64,000 bases of DNA, from contig DASXEB010000023.1 in assembly GCA_036490335.1 (NCBI GenBank), positions 186,001 to 250,000 on the forward strand, read 5' to 3'. Below, in pieces: positions 1 to 9,263 of this stretch (the first letter of the stretch is position 1; the number at the start of each line of letters is the position of its first letter). Below the pieces are notes generated by a model, which was not told where the DNA came from, made no database searches, and was given only the letters and a program-made list of their open reading frames with translations. The DNA comes from Palsa-1392 sp036490335. Lineage in GTDB: Bacteria; Verrucomicrobiota; Verrucomicrobiia; Chthoniobacterales; UBA10450. A program made the position numbers and the translations under genes.

Positions 1-2
1 TC

Positions 3-1082
3 TTTAACAAGGCGCAAGAATTCGATTCCTATCGCGGCAATCTCCAGTTCGGTTCAAACGGCCAGGCGATCGTCGATATTCGCCGCGTGCTTTTGCACGA
101 GCTCGGTCACGCGCTCGGCCTCGATCATCCCGATCAGCACGGCCAGCACGTTGACGCGATCATGAATTCCGTGGTCAGCAACACCTACCTGCTGACGGCC
201 GATGACATCGCCGGCGCGCAACATCTCTACGGCGCGCCCGCCGGTTACGGATCGCCGACGCCGACTCCGAGTCCAACGCCGAGCGGAACTCCGGCTTCGC
301 CGAGCCGGTTGGTCAATCTTTCGACCCGGATGCGCGTCGGGACGGGCGAGAATGTGCTCATCGGCGGTTTCATCATTCAGGGCGACGTGAAGAAAAAAGT
401 GCTGCTCCGCGCGCTCGGGCCATCGTTAGGCGCGCAGGGCATCGCGGGCGCCTTGCAGGATCCGCAAATGACGCTGCTCGATTCCACCGGCGCGGTTTTG
501 CAGACGAACGACAACTGGCAGAGCGGTCCGGATGCGTCCGACGTCGCGGCCACCGGAATTCCGCCGACCGATCCGCGCGAAGCGGCGATCGTCGCGCGGC
601 TCGTGCCGGGCAGTTACACCGTCGTGGTTTCCGGAGTCAACAACACGACCGGCATCGCGATGGTGGAAAATTACACCCTCGACACCTACGAAGGCTCGCA
701 TGTCGCCAACATTTCCACCCGCGGCTACGTCGGCGTGAACGAGGACGCCTTGATCGGCGGATTCATCGTGCGCGGAAGCGATCCGAAAACGATTCTGCTC
801 CGCGCGCTCGGGCCATCGTTAGGCGGAAGCACGACCTCGGCCGTGCTCATCGATCCCCTGGTCGAGCTGCACGACAGCAACGGCGACCTGCTCGCGACCA
901 ACGACGACTGGCAAAACGGTTCCCAGGCGGCGGCGATTCGCGCGACCGGGATTCCGCCGAGCGATCCGCGCGAGTCTGCTCTCATCAGCACGCTCAACGC
1001 CGGCAACTACACAGCTGTTGTGCGCGGTGCGCACGGCGGCTCGGGCATCGGCCTGGTGGAAATTTACGACCTGAATCCATAA
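3..1082 (+). CDS. Matrixin-like secreted zinc protease, 5' partial
   Basis: The frame is open from the first bases of the window, so the gene begins upstream. The zinc site HELGHALGLDH (bases 96-128) is the HExxHxxGxxH signature of metzincins, and IMNS about 15 residues later fits the Met-turn. A Pro/Thr/Ser linker (about bases 246-305) separates the protease end from two homologous modules of about 125 residues (about 306-700 and 705-1082). Each module has the pattern STR-x-VG...LIGGF...LLRALGPSLG followed by a DNDW-like motif, common in secreted Verrucomicrobiota proteins. Probably an extracellular protease; the substrate is unknown. The same module occurs in the beta-helix protein at 31919-34096. 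Confidence 0.85.
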   Translation, partial: FNKAQEFDSYRGNLQFGSNGQAIVDIRRVLLHELGHALGLDHPDQHGQHVDAIMNSVVSNTYLLTADDIAGAQHLYGAPAGYGSPTPTPSPTPSGTPASPSRLVNLSTRMRVGTGENVLIGGFIIQGDVKKKVLLRALGPSLGAQGIAGALQDPQMTLLDSTGAVLQTNDNWQSGPDASDVAATGIPPTDPREAAIVARLVPGSYTVVVSGVNNTTGIAMVENYTLDTYEGSHVANISTRGYVGVNEDALIGGFIVRGSDPKTILLRALGPSLGGSTTSAVLIDPLVELHDSNGDLLATNDDWQNGSQAAAIRATGIPPSDPRESALISTLNAGNYTAVVRGAHGGSGIGLVEIYDLNP

Positions 1083-1142
1083 TCCAACTCAAGATTGAAA
1101 ATGAACGCTCTTCGCTTAAATTCCGCACTTGTGCTCCCAATA

Positions 1143-1742
1143 ATGTCGACAAAAATCAAACGCAAAATCGCGGCGCTCCTCGCTCCGCTCTTCGCGCTCG
1201 CATTCGCCACCATCGTCCGCGGCACGACCGTCATTCCGCCGAATTTTGATCGGCTCGTCAGCCACGCGCAGGTCATTTTCGATGGCGAAGTGACCGGCGT
1301 GCAATCGCAATGGATCGGCGAAGGCTCGAATCATCGCATCGTTTCGTTCGTCAGCTTCAAAGTCGACGACACGCTCAAAGGCGATGCCGGCAAAACTTAC
1401 ACGCTCCGCATGCTTGGCGGCACGGTCGATGGCCAGACGATGCAGGTCACCGATGCGCCCGTCTTCAAAATTGGCGAGCGCGATTTGCTCTTCGTCGAAA
1501 ACAACGGCAGCCAGTTCATTCCGCTCGTCGGCATTCAGCACGGCCGGGTGCGAATTCAAAAAGACGAGAACGGCAACGACCTTCTTCTCACCGGCGAAGA
1601 TCAACCGTTGACCGACGTCAACCAGTTCGGCTCCGATGAAGCATCGATCGCCAAAGGCCGCCGCTCACTTTCGCTTGACGATTTCAAATCGGCGGTGAAA
1701 GCGCGCATGCAGGAACAAAAAATCCGCACGAACACTCCCTAA
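1143..1742 (+). CDS. Secreted protein of unknown function
   Basis: Protein of 199 residues. An in-frame TTG at 1095 is possible, but ATG 1143 places a clean signal peptide at the N-terminus (KIKRK, then a hydrophobic core through about residue 22), so I prefer it. The mature part is mostly predicted beta strand and contains TTVIPPNFDRLV and GERDLLFVENNG segments. It lies 60 bases after the matrixin-like protease on the same strand, so the two may be co-transcribed and function together outside the cell. I cannot assign a function. Its stop overlaps the stop of the convergent permease gene by 4 bases. Confidence 0.7.
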   Translation: MSTKIKRKIAALLAPLFALAFATIVRGTTVIPPNFDRLVSHAQVIFDGEVTGVQSQWIGEGSNHRIVSFVSFKVDDTLKGDAGKTYTLRMLGGTVDGQTMQVTDAPVFKIGERDLLFVENNGSQFIPLVGIQHGRVRIQKDENGNDLLLTGEDQPLTDVNQFGSDEASIAKGRRSLSLDDFKSAVKARMQEQKIRTNTP

Positions 1743-3253
1743 CCGGACAGGTGTGGTTCGTTAGGCAAGTTCGTTAGGCGGCGACCGCGCCAGATCAAAA
1801 ACGCCGGGAACCCGCTCAGGACGATCGCGAATCCAATCCCGCAAGTCGCGGGCGCGAGCCAGGCGAGATCGGCGATGAGAAAACTGGCCAGCCCAATCGC
1901 AATCGCCGGCACGATCGGATAACCGCGCGCGCGATAAGGCCGCGGCATCGCTGGAAGCTTTCGCCGCAAAGTCGGCACCGCCGCGATCAGCAAGATGTAA
2001 AAAACGAGATCGGCGGCGACGATGTATTCAAGCAGTTGGGTGTAAACATTTCCATAAACCGGCGCACTCGTTAGGCCGCTGATTGTCTCCGTTCGCGGCA
2101 GGGTGAGCAGCGCCGCCCAGCACCCCTGCGCGCAAAGCGCCGCCGCTGGGACGTGCCGCGAATTCGTTAGGCCAACCGCGCGAAAAAACAAACCATCACG
2201 CGCCATCGCGTAATAGACCCGCGCTCCCGCAAGGATCAGTCCGTTGTTGCAGCCAAGAGTCGAAATCAAAATTGCGCTCGCCATCGCGCCGCCGCCGGCC
2301 GCGCCCAAAACCGCGCGCACCGACGCGACCGCGACCCGATTTTGCGGCGCGCCGGCGATTTCGCCTAACGACAGCGTCGCGACGTAAGCGAGATTCGCGA
2401 GCAGATAAAGCGTTACCACCAGACCGCAGCCAATGAGCAGCGCGCGCGGCAGGTTTCGTCCCGGTTCGCGCACTTCGCTGCCGGTAAAAGTCACATTCGT
2501 CCACGCCGTCTGCGCGAAAAGCGGACCGACCATCGCCTTGCCAAAAAGCACCGCGAGCGCGAGCCCGCCCGCGATCGTCAGGCCGGGTTGCGCAAGCTGT
2601 GGCGACCAGCCGTTGGCCCACGGATTCCACCACGCGGACGCGCGAGCGGCCACGCCGCTTTTCCAGCCTAACGACAGGCCGATCGCAATCAATCCGAGCA
2701 GCGCCGCCGTCTTCGCGAAGGTGAAAACATTTTGCACCAGCTTGCCGATCTCGAGTCCGCGCGTGTTCAGCCAGGTGAGAAATAAAATCAGCGCGACCGC
2801 CGTCAGTTGTTCCGTCGAAAGACTGATCGCGGAGCCGCGAAAAAGATGGATCGGTCGGACGAGATATTGTTCGCTCCCGATCGCCGGCAGAAAAACACCC
2901 GCGAATTTGGCAAAGGCAATCGCCACCGCCGCGATCGTGCCCGTTTGAATGACGAGAAAAAGCGTCCAGCCAAAAAGAAAACCGATCGCTGGCCCGTAAG
3001 CCTCGCGCAGAAAAACGTATTGCCCGCCTGCGCGCGGCATCATCGCCGCCAGCTCCGCGCAGCAAAGCGCGCCCGCGATTGTGAGCGCTCCCGCTGCCAC
3101 CCACGCGAGCAGCAGCCAGCCCGGCGCTCCGATCAGCCGGGTCGATTCGGCCGAGGTGATGAAAATTCCCGACCCGATCATCGACCCGATCACGATCATG
3201 GTCGCGTCGAGCGGCCCGAGCGCACGCCGCAGCTTTTCGTTAGGCGGATTCAT
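1739..3253 (-). CDS. APC-family amino acid permease
   Basis: Protein of 504 residues with about 12-14 hydrophobic segments. The N-terminal GSMIGSGIFITSA is the glycine-rich helix-1 motif of APC-superfamily amino acid/polyamine permeases. It is the last gene of a minus-strand block with pxpB, pxpC and pxpA. The preceding pxpA stop and this ATG lie within the string GCCTAACGAATG, which contains the dispersed octamer. The context suggests uptake of an amino acid such as glutamate or 5-oxoproline, but the substrate cannot be read from the sequence. Confidence 0.9.
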   Translation of the reverse strand: MNPPNEKLRRALGPLDATMIVIGSMIGSGIFITSAESTRLIGAPGWLLLAWVAAGALTIAGALCCAELAAMMPRAGGQYVFLREAYGPAIGFLFGWTLFLVIQTGTIAAVAIAFAKFAGVFLPAIGSEQYLVRPIHLFRGSAISLSTEQLTAVALILFLTWLNTRGLEIGKLVQNVFTFAKTAALLGLIAIGLSLGWKSGVAARASAWWNPWANGWSPQLAQPGLTIAGGLALAVLFGKAMVGPLFAQTAWTNVTFTGSEVREPGRNLPRALLIGCGLVVTLYLLANLAYVATLSLGEIAGAPQNRVAVASVRAVLGAAGGGAMASAILISTLGCNNGLILAGARVYYAMARDGLFFRAVGLTNSRHVPAAALCAQGCWAALLTLPRTETISGLTSAPVYGNVYTQLLEYIVAADLVFYILLIAAVPTLRRKLPAMPRPYRARGYPIVPAIAIGLASFLIADLAWLAPATCGIGFAIVLSGFPAFLIWRGRRLTNLPNEPHLSG

Positions 3254-3256
3254 TCG

Positions 3257-4009
3257 TTAGGCAAACGGCGGCGCCACTTCCACCGCCGCCGCCGCAAGCA
3301 CGGCGCGCAGAGTTTTGGCGAAGGCGAGCGCGTCCGCGCCGTCACCGTGCAGACAAATCGTGTCCGCCTCGATGCCGATGTCGGTTCCATCGACCGCGCG
3401 CACGACCTTCTCGCGCAACATTCGCAGGACACGCTCGGCAACGTCGTCCGGTTCGCGCAGCAGCGCGTCCGTCCGCGAGCGCGGCACGAGCGAGCCATTC
3501 GGCAAATAGTTACGATCGGCGAAAACTTCGTGCGCGACGCGCAAACCGAGCGTTTCGCCCGCGCGCGCGAGCGCACTTTTTCCCGGAGCAAACAAAATCA
3601 ATGATGCGTCGATCGCGCGCACCGCCTTCGCGATCGCAGTCGCAAGCGCGGGATCGCGCGAGGCCATATTATAGAGCGCGCCGTGCGGTTTCACGTGTCG
3701 CATCGGAGCGCCGGAAAATTTGGCGAGCGCGGCGAAGGCGCCGAGCTGATAAGTGACGAGCGCGAACGCCTCGTCGGCCGTGATCGGCATTTCGAGTCGC
3801 CCAAAATTTTCGCGATCGGCCAGGCTCGGATGCGCTCCAATTGCGACATCAGCCACGTGCGCGGCCCGAATCGAATGACCGATCGACGCCGGATCGCCGG
3901 CGTGAAATCCGCAGGCGATACTGGCCGAGCTCACGAGCCGAAGCAGTTCCGGTTCGTTAGGCGAGCCTTCGCCAAGGTCGGCATTGAGATCGACGCGCAA
4001 TTTTTTCAC
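3257..4009 (-). CDS. pxpA: 5-oxoprolinase subunit A (LamB/YcsF family)
   Basis: Protein of 250 residues, the usual length. It has the family's N-terminal DLNADLGEG, the CGFHAGDP segment and the HVKPHGALYN motif. PxpA acts with PxpB and PxpC in ATP-dependent hydrolysis of 5-oxoproline to glutamate in the cytoplasm. It starts 4 bases inside the pxpC stop (4006-4009), indicating translational coupling. The stop codon lies inside a copy of the octamer. Confidence 0.93.
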   Translation of the reverse strand: MKKLRVDLNADLGEGSPNEPELLRLVSSASIACGFHAGDPASIGHSIRAAHVADVAIGAHPSLADRENFGRLEMPITADEAFALVTYQLGAFAALAKFSGAPMRHVKPHGALYNMASRDPALATAIAKAVRAIDASLILFAPGKSALARAGETLGLRVAHEVFADRNYLPNGSLVPRSRTDALLREPDDVAERVLRMLREKVVRAVDGTDIGIEADTICLHGDGADALAFAKTLRAVLAAAAVEVAPPFA

Positions 4010-4965
4010 GGCATGCGAAGCTGCAGGCCGGCGCGAAAACGCTCGAGGTCGTTTTCGCGCGAGAGAAAAAGTTCGCGCGCCGACTCGAGGCTGACGATTT
4101 GAAAACGAACGCGATCGTTAGGCCGGAGCTGCGCCGCGACCGGAAGATCAACCGTGATCACGTGCGCGATCTTCGGATAACCGCCGAGCGTTTGGCAATC
4201 GCCCAGCAGAAGGATCGGCTGCGCACCATCGGGCACCTGAATCGTTCCGGGCGCGACCGCTTCCGAAATCATTTCCGTCTTTTTTTTCCGCGGCAACAGC
4301 GTACCGGTCAGTCGCGCGCCCATCCGATCCGAATCGGCGTGCACAAGGTACGTTTCTTCGGCGAGCGCAGCCCGCGCCGCGCGCGTGAAGGCGTTCCACT
4401 CGCTGCCGGCAACGACGCGCAAAACCGGATGCGCCGGCGCCGTCTGACTCCACTCGTTAGGCGCGCTCCAGCTCGCGCGGCTTTCGGAAAAATGTGCGAG
4501 CTCGACGCTTTCGCCGAGCGGCAATCGGTCGCCGTCGCGAACTGCCCGGCCGTCGAGTCCGCCAAAGCCGCCGCGTAAATCCGTCGCGCGACTCCCGAGC
4601 ACGAGAGGCGAATCGATCCCACCGGAAATCGCAAGCCAACGGCGACAACCTCGCGCCGGCGCGGCAAAGTTCAGCTCTTCGTTCGCCGAAATGCGGATCG
4701 GCCGGCCGGGAGAAAATTCCTTTTCTCCCAAAGTCGCGCCGCACCACGCGATGATGCGCTCGTCGGAAATGCACGCGCGAAAAGGACCGTAGATGATTTC
4801 CAAAACCGCGGCGTCATCGCAGTTACCGACGAGCAGATTCGCGATTCGCGCGGCGTGCGAGTCGAGCGCACCACCGGGCGAAATTCCTTCGCGCCGAAAA
4901 TTTGGTCGACCGAGATCCTGGACCGTGGTCAGCGGACCGGCGCGAAGAATTTCTATCTCTCCCAT
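4006..4965 (-). CDS. pxpC: 5-oxoprolinase subunit C (biotin-dependent carboxyltransferase-like, KipA/YbgK)
   Basis: Protein of 319 residues. The N-terminal GPLTTVQDLGR followed by GISPGGALD is typical of the YbgK/KipA family, and GTIQVPDGAQPILLLGD matches its C-terminal core. It overlaps pxpB by 13 bases and pxpA by 4, so the three are one translational unit in the order B-C-A. It is the likely second subunit of the PxpB/C complex for 5-oxoproline cleavage. Confidence 0.93.
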   Translation of the reverse strand: MGEIEILRAGPLTTVQDLGRPNFRREGISPGGALDSHAARIANLLVGNCDDAAVLEIIYGPFRACISDERIIAWCGATLGEKEFSPGRPIRISANEELNFAAPARGCRRWLAISGGIDSPLVLGSRATDLRGGFGGLDGRAVRDGDRLPLGESVELAHFSESRASWSAPNEWSQTAPAHPVLRVVAGSEWNAFTRAARAALAEETYLVHADSDRMGARLTGTLLPRKKKTEMISEAVAPGTIQVPDGAQPILLLGDCQTLGGYPKIAHVITVDLPVAAQLRPNDRVRFQIVSLESARELFLSRENDLERFRAGLQLRMP

Positions 4966-5600
4966 TGTTCGAACTGCGCGCGATCGATTGCAAGAAAACG
5001 GACGCGATCGCCGGTTCGCAACATCGCCGCGGGATTGCGCGCCGGGTCGAAAAGACGCAGCGGAGTGCGGCCGATAATGTTCCAGCCGCCAGGAGACGCG
5101 AGCGGATAAATACCCGTCTGCGATCCGCCGATTGCGACGGAACCGGCGGCCACCTTTGTGCGCGGCGACGATCGTCGCGGAGTCGCAAGAGCCCGCGGCA
5201 AGCCGCCGAGATAAGCGAATCCCGGCGCGAATCCGACGCAGCGAACCTCGTATTGGCGCGCGGAGTGGAAGCGCGCGATTTCGTTAGGCGAGAGTCCGCA
5301 GTGTTTGCCGACGATTTCGAGATCGAGCCCAAACTCCGGATCGTAAGAGACCGGCACCTCGATGACGCGCAAGCGATTGCTTGCATGTTTTCGCAGCGGC
5401 TTGCGCAACGCGTCTCGAATCTCGTCTTCGATTTCTTGCAAGGGAACCGGCGCCCGCAGAAAAATCACGACACTGGCGAACGCCGGCACGATTTCGGCCG
5501 CCTCGGACAACCGCGCCGCCTCGAGTTTGCGCGCCGCCTCGAGCACTTCGCCTAACGAATCGCCGACGCGGACAATGACGCCGGCGTCGCCCAGCGGCAC
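4953..5600 (-). CDS. pxpB: 5-oxoprolinase subunit B (KipI/YbgJ family)
   Basis: Protein of about 215 residues if started at GTG 5600. The open frame extends to 5789 but that part is antisense-like sequence inside the upstream peptidase gene, and E. coli YbgJ is about 218 residues. Family motifs are VPVSYDPEFGLDLE, RCVGFAPGFAYLGGLP and SVAIGGSQTGIYP. The protein pairs with PxpC. The start lies 17 bases after the stop of the M28 peptidase, so the operon probably begins there or earlier. The exact start is uncertain. Confidence 0.88.
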   Translation of the reverse strand: MPLGDAGVIVRVGDSLGEVLEAARKLEAARLSEAAEIVPAFASVVIFLRAPVPLQEIEDEIRDALRKPLRKHASNRLRVIEVPVSYDPEFGLDLEIVGKHCGLSPNEIARFHSARQYEVRCVGFAPGFAYLGGLPRALATPRRSSPRTKVAAGSVAIGGSQTGIYPLASPGGWNIIGRTPLRLFDPARNPAAMLRTGDRVRFLAIDRAQFEQWER

Positions 5601-5616
5601 GATTGTCGCGGCGAAA

Positions 5617-7107
5617 TCAGCGCGGGAGCGGTTGTTCGACGTTGGCGAGCGCGTAGGCGAGGACGGCATTGATCGCGGCCGTTTCCGCGAGCTGGTGTGG
5701 ATCGATTTTATCGAGCGTGTCGGCCGCGGTGTGATGGTAGTTGAAATAAAAACGACTGTCCTGGATCGGGCTGAAACTCGGGACGCCAAATTTGGTCAGC
5801 GGATCGACGTCGGCGCCGGCTTCGCTGCGCGTGGCGAGCAATCCTGCGCCGGAATTCTCCAGAACCTTCGCCACCGGCTCGATGAATTTTTTCAAATCCG
5901 TTTTCCCGATGACGTTGATCCCGACGGGATGGTCGGCGCCGAGATCGGTCTCGATCGCGGCAAACTGATTCGCGATCTCGCTCGCGTGATCGCGCGCGTA
6001 AGCCTTGCCTCCGCGCGTGCCGTTTTCCTCATTCATCCACGCGATCACGCGAATGGTGCGGCGCGGACGCAGCCCGAGCTGCCTGATGAGTCGCGCGGTC
6101 TGCATCGCGACCGCGACGCCGGCGCCGTCGTCGATCGCGCCCGTGCCGAGATCCCAGCAATCGAGGTGGCCGGAGACGATCACGACCTGTTCGGGATGCT
6201 CGCTTCCTTTGACGTCGCCGATGACATTCGCGCTCGGCGCATCGGGGAGAGTTTTCGGTGTGAGGATCAAGTGCATTCGTAATACTCCCTGCGGAGCGAG
6301 CGCCGCCATCAGGTCGGCGTCCTCTTCTGTCACGGCGGCGGTCGGAATTTTCGGAGCGTCGGGCGCATAGTGCATCACGCCGGTGTGCGGCAGGCGAAAA
6401 GCGGCGCCGCCAACCGACCTGACGAGCGCCGCGACCGCGCCGAGCCGGGCCGCCGCGCTCGCGCCTTGGTCGCGATAAACCACCGCCTGGCCGTAAGCCT
6501 CGCCACCGTTGCCGGTCGCGGCCATTTGTTTATCGAACTGATGATTGAAGAGCACAATTTTGCCGCTGACTTTTTCTTTGCCTAACGACTTCAGCTCATC
6601 GAAATCGCGCACGACCACGACCTCCGCGGTCAGCCCTGCGGGCGGTGTCGCCGTGCTGCCGCCGAGCGCGGTCAGGACAATTTTCTGCGTCGTGCCGTCC
6701 GCCATCCCGGGAAATTGCACGAGCGCGGCGGTCTCTTCGCCGCGCACCCAATGCGGGACCATGATTTTTTCGAGCTGAACATCGAGGCCGACGCGGCGCA
6801 GCTCGCCCGCGACATAACCGACCGCCTTTTGCGCCTGCACCGAACCGCTCAAACGCGGGCCGATGTTGTCGCTCAAATGCGCGACCTGACGATAAGCATA
6901 GTCGCTCGTGAGAGCGGCCTGCTGAAGCTGCCGCAACTGCGCGAGTGTTGCGGCAGAGTAAAGTTCCGGTGTCGCGGACGGCGAGGGCGCCGGAGATTCC
7001 GCTTCATCGACGGCCGTCGGCGCCGGCGAGGTGATCTGGCCTAATGAAATCGCGGCGAGAAACAGGGGCCCAAAAAAAAGAAACGAAAAATAAACAGGAC
7101 GACGCAT
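5617..7107 (-). CDS. Secreted M28 peptidase, carboxypeptidase Q-like
   Basis: About 496 residues from ATG 7107, which begins a signal peptide (MRRPVYFSF then a hydrophobic run); an in-frame start at 7122 would add five residues. The core SGHLDCWDLGTGAIDDGAGVA and the following WMNEENGTRGG carry the His, Asp and Glu zinc ligands of M28 enzymes. The WDLG-GA-DDG arrangement matches the carboxypeptidase Q (plasma glutamate carboxypeptidase) branch, which cleaves dipeptides. It lies immediately upstream of pxpB on the same strand, suggesting peptide scavenging feeding the 5-oxoproline/glutamate genes. Confidence 0.9.
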   Translation of the reverse strand: MRRPVYFSFLFFGPLFLAAISLGQITSPAPTAVDEAESPAPSPSATPELYSAATLAQLRQLQQAALTSDYAYRQVAHLSDNIGPRLSGSVQAQKAVGYVAGELRRVGLDVQLEKIMVPHWVRGEETAALVQFPGMADGTTQKIVLTALGGSTATPPAGLTAEVVVVRDFDELKSLGKEKVSGKIVLFNHQFDKQMAATGNGGEAYGQAVVYRDQGASAAARLGAVAALVRSVGGAAFRLPHTGVMHYAPDAPKIPTAAVTEEDADLMAALAPQGVLRMHLILTPKTLPDAPSANVIGDVKGSEHPEQVVIVSGHLDCWDLGTGAIDDGAGVAVAMQTARLIRQLGLRPRRTIRVIAWMNEENGTRGGKAYARDHASEIANQFAAIETDLGADHPVGINVIGKTDLKKFIEPVAKVLENSGAGLLATRSEAGADVDPLTKFGVPSFSPIQDSRFYFNYHHTAADTLDKIDPHQLAETAAINAVLAYALANVEQPLPR

Positions 7108-7215
7108 GCCGCAGCTTGCCAAAGAACAGGCGCAAGCTCAATCGTGCTCTTCGCCGGCCGATTTTTCCTGCAAGCGGACCGGCGAGCGCGTAACTTGCGA
7201 CCGAATCGAAGCCTC

Positions 7216-8112
7216 ATGCCTAACGAACCTCTCTCGGCACTCGAATTGCCCGGCCTGACGAAATTGCGCAGCGGGAAAGTGCGCGAAGTGTTCGATCTCG
7301 GTGAGACTTTGCTTTTTGTCGCGACCGATCGGCTCTCGGCTTTCGACGTCATTCTGCCCGATCCGATTCCGGACAAGGGCGCGGTGCTGAATCAGATTTC
7401 GGCGTTTTGGTTCGAGAAGTTTCGCGCGATTCCAAACCACTTTTTGTCCGCGAACTTCGCCGATTTTCCCGCGCAATTGCGGCCGCATCGCGCCGAGCTT
7501 GCCGGCCGCTCGATGATCGTGCGCAAAAGTAAACCGCTGCCGGTCGAATGCGTCGTGCGCGGTTATCTCGCCGGTTCGGGTTGGAAGGATTACCAGACGA
7601 CGGGCGAAATCTGCGGTCACAAATTGCCCGCCGGTCTGCGCCTCGCGTCCGAATTGCCGGAGCCGATTTTTACTCCATCGACCAAGAACGACGCTGGCCA
7701 CGATTTGAACATCGATTGGGCGCGCTGCTGCGAAATGATCGGGCCGAAAATGGCCACGCGCGTGCGCGAACAGAGCCTGGAAATTTATCTTGCCGGCAAA
7801 AAATTCGCGGCCGAGCGCGCGATCATCGTTGCGGACACGAAATTTGAATTTGGCCTAACGAATGATGAGTTGATTTTGATCGACGAATGCCTGACGCCGG
7901 ATTCGTCGCGTTTCTGGCCGGCGGACAGCTACGCGGCGGGCAAAAGTCCGCCCAGTTTCGACAAGCAATTCGTGCGCGATTATCTCGAGACGCTCGACTG
8001 GGACAAGACTGCGCCCGGTCCGCGTCTGCCTAACGACATCATCCAAAAAACTTCCGCCAAGTATCACGAAGCTTTCCGCCGCCTAACGAATAGCGAGTTG
8101 CATCCGGATTAG
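7216..8112 (+). CDS. purC: Phosphoribosylaminoimidazole-succinocarboxamide synthase
   Basis: About 298 residues, the length of the longer SAICAR synthase form. Motifs: LRSGKVREVFDLGETLLFVATDRLSAFD, then IPDKGAVLNQIS, and ECVVRGYLAGSGWKDY. The enzyme condenses CAIR with aspartate in purine synthesis. ATG 7216 is preferred over upstream 7144 because it aligns with the family N-terminus. The initiator ATG overlaps an octamer copy, which encodes MPNE; three more copies lie near the 3' end. It is divergent from the M28 gene with about 108 bases between starts. Confidence 0.95.
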   Translation: MPNEPLSALELPGLTKLRSGKVREVFDLGETLLFVATDRLSAFDVILPDPIPDKGAVLNQISAFWFEKFRAIPNHFLSANFADFPAQLRPHRAELAGRSMIVRKSKPLPVECVVRGYLAGSGWKDYQTTGEICGHKLPAGLRLASELPEPIFTPSTKNDAGHDLNIDWARCCEMIGPKMATRVREQSLEIYLAGKKFAAERAIIVADTKFEFGLTNDELILIDECLTPDSSRFWPADSYAAGKSPPSFDKQFVRDYLETLDWDKTAPGPRLPNDIIQKTSAKYHEAFRRLTNSELHPD

Positions 8113-8127
8113 CGGCGCGATCTCCCG

Positions 8128-9261
8128 ATGAACAACTATTGGCAATCCGATCCCGCCGGCGTTTTGCGCATTCCGGTTGCGCGTCCGCGCTTGCCTTTGG
8201 CGGCGGAGATCGTGCCCTACCTTCGTCGCATCGACGAGGCGCAATGGTATTCGAACGGCGGGCCACTTGTGACCGAACTCGAGCACCGCCTCGCGTTTCA
8301 TTTCGGCGACGAAAACACCACGGTCGCGACGGTGGCGAACGCGACCATCGGACTCACCCTGGCGCTTTTTGCCTGCGATTTGCCGAGGCCGAGTTTGTGC
8401 ATGGTGCCGGCCTGGACTTTTGCCGCGAGTGCACACGCGATCGAATTCGCCGGTCTCGTGCCGTGGATCGTCGATGTCGATGAAACAAGTTGGTCTTTGA
8501 GCGCGGAAATGGCGCGCGCGTTGTTGCGCGACGCTCCCGGTCAGGTTTCGGCGGTAATGCCGGTCGCGCCGTTTGGCGCTCCGATCGATTTCGTGGCCTG
8601 GGAAAAGTTTCGCGAGGAGACCGGCATTGCCGTTGTGATCGACGCGGCCGCCTCTTTCGACACCCTGCGCGCGACTCAAATTCCGGCGGTCGTTAGTCTC
8701 CATGCGACGAAATTGTTAGGCGCGGGTGAAGGCGGCCTGGTCGTGATCAACGACGCAAACTTTGGTCAACAAGTGCAGCAGCGGGCGAATTTCGGTTTTT
8801 GGAATTCGCGTGAAGCGAAGATGCAATCACTCAATGGCAAGCTGAGCGAATACGCCGCGGCGGTCGGGCTCGCTGCGCTCGATGGCTGGCCCGAAACACG
8901 CGCAGATTTCGCCGGCGTTGCCCGCGTCTATGGCGAAGTTTTCGCCGAACAAGATCGCTTTCGTCTGCAATCTGGTTTGGGAGAAAATTGGGTCAGTTCG
9001 ACCGTGGTCGCGACGACGCCGCCGGGAACGGCTGACGCCGCCAGGCACTCGTTAGGCGAGAAGCAAATCGGCACGCGACGCTGGTGGGGCGGCGGTCTCC
9101 ATCGGCACCGCGCGTTTGCTCATTGCCCGCGGCTCGCGACACCGGTGACCGATGGGCTGGCTGACGGAACGATCGGTTTGCCCTGCTGGCGCGACTTGCC
9201 TCCCGAGCTAATCGCGAAAATTTGCGCCGCGCTTTTCGCTTCGACTGGTGCGTGCGCCTAA
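8128..9261 (+). CDS. DegT/DnrJ/EryC1/StrS-like PLP aminotransferase
   Basis: Protein of 377 residues with the fold markers of sugar aminotransferases: an N-terminal GPLVTELEHRLA, central VVIDAAASFD, and SLHATKLLGAGEGG containing the probable PLP-binding lysine. Such enzymes transaminate keto-sugars for surface glycans. The stop TAA sits inside an octamer and the next gene's ATG follows 2 bases later, so the pair is tightly coupled. The C-terminal region is less family-like, so the substrate is unclear. Confidence 0.85.
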   Translation: MNNYWQSDPAGVLRIPVARPRLPLAAEIVPYLRRIDEAQWYSNGGPLVTELEHRLAFHFGDENTTVATVANATIGLTLALFACDLPRPSLCMVPAWTFAASAHAIEFAGLVPWIVDVDETSWSLSAEMARALLRDAPGQVSAVMPVAPFGAPIDFVAWEKFREETGIAVVIDAAASFDTLRATQIPAVVSLHATKLLGAGEGGLVVINDANFGQQVQQRANFGFWNSREAKMQSLNGKLSEYAAAVGLAALDGWPETRADFAGVARVYGEVFAEQDRFRLQSGLGENWVSSTVVATTPPGTADAARHSLGEKQIGTRRWWGGGLHRHRAFAHCPRLATPVTDGLADGTIGLPCWRDLPPELIAKICAALFASTGACA

Positions 9262-9263
9262 CG

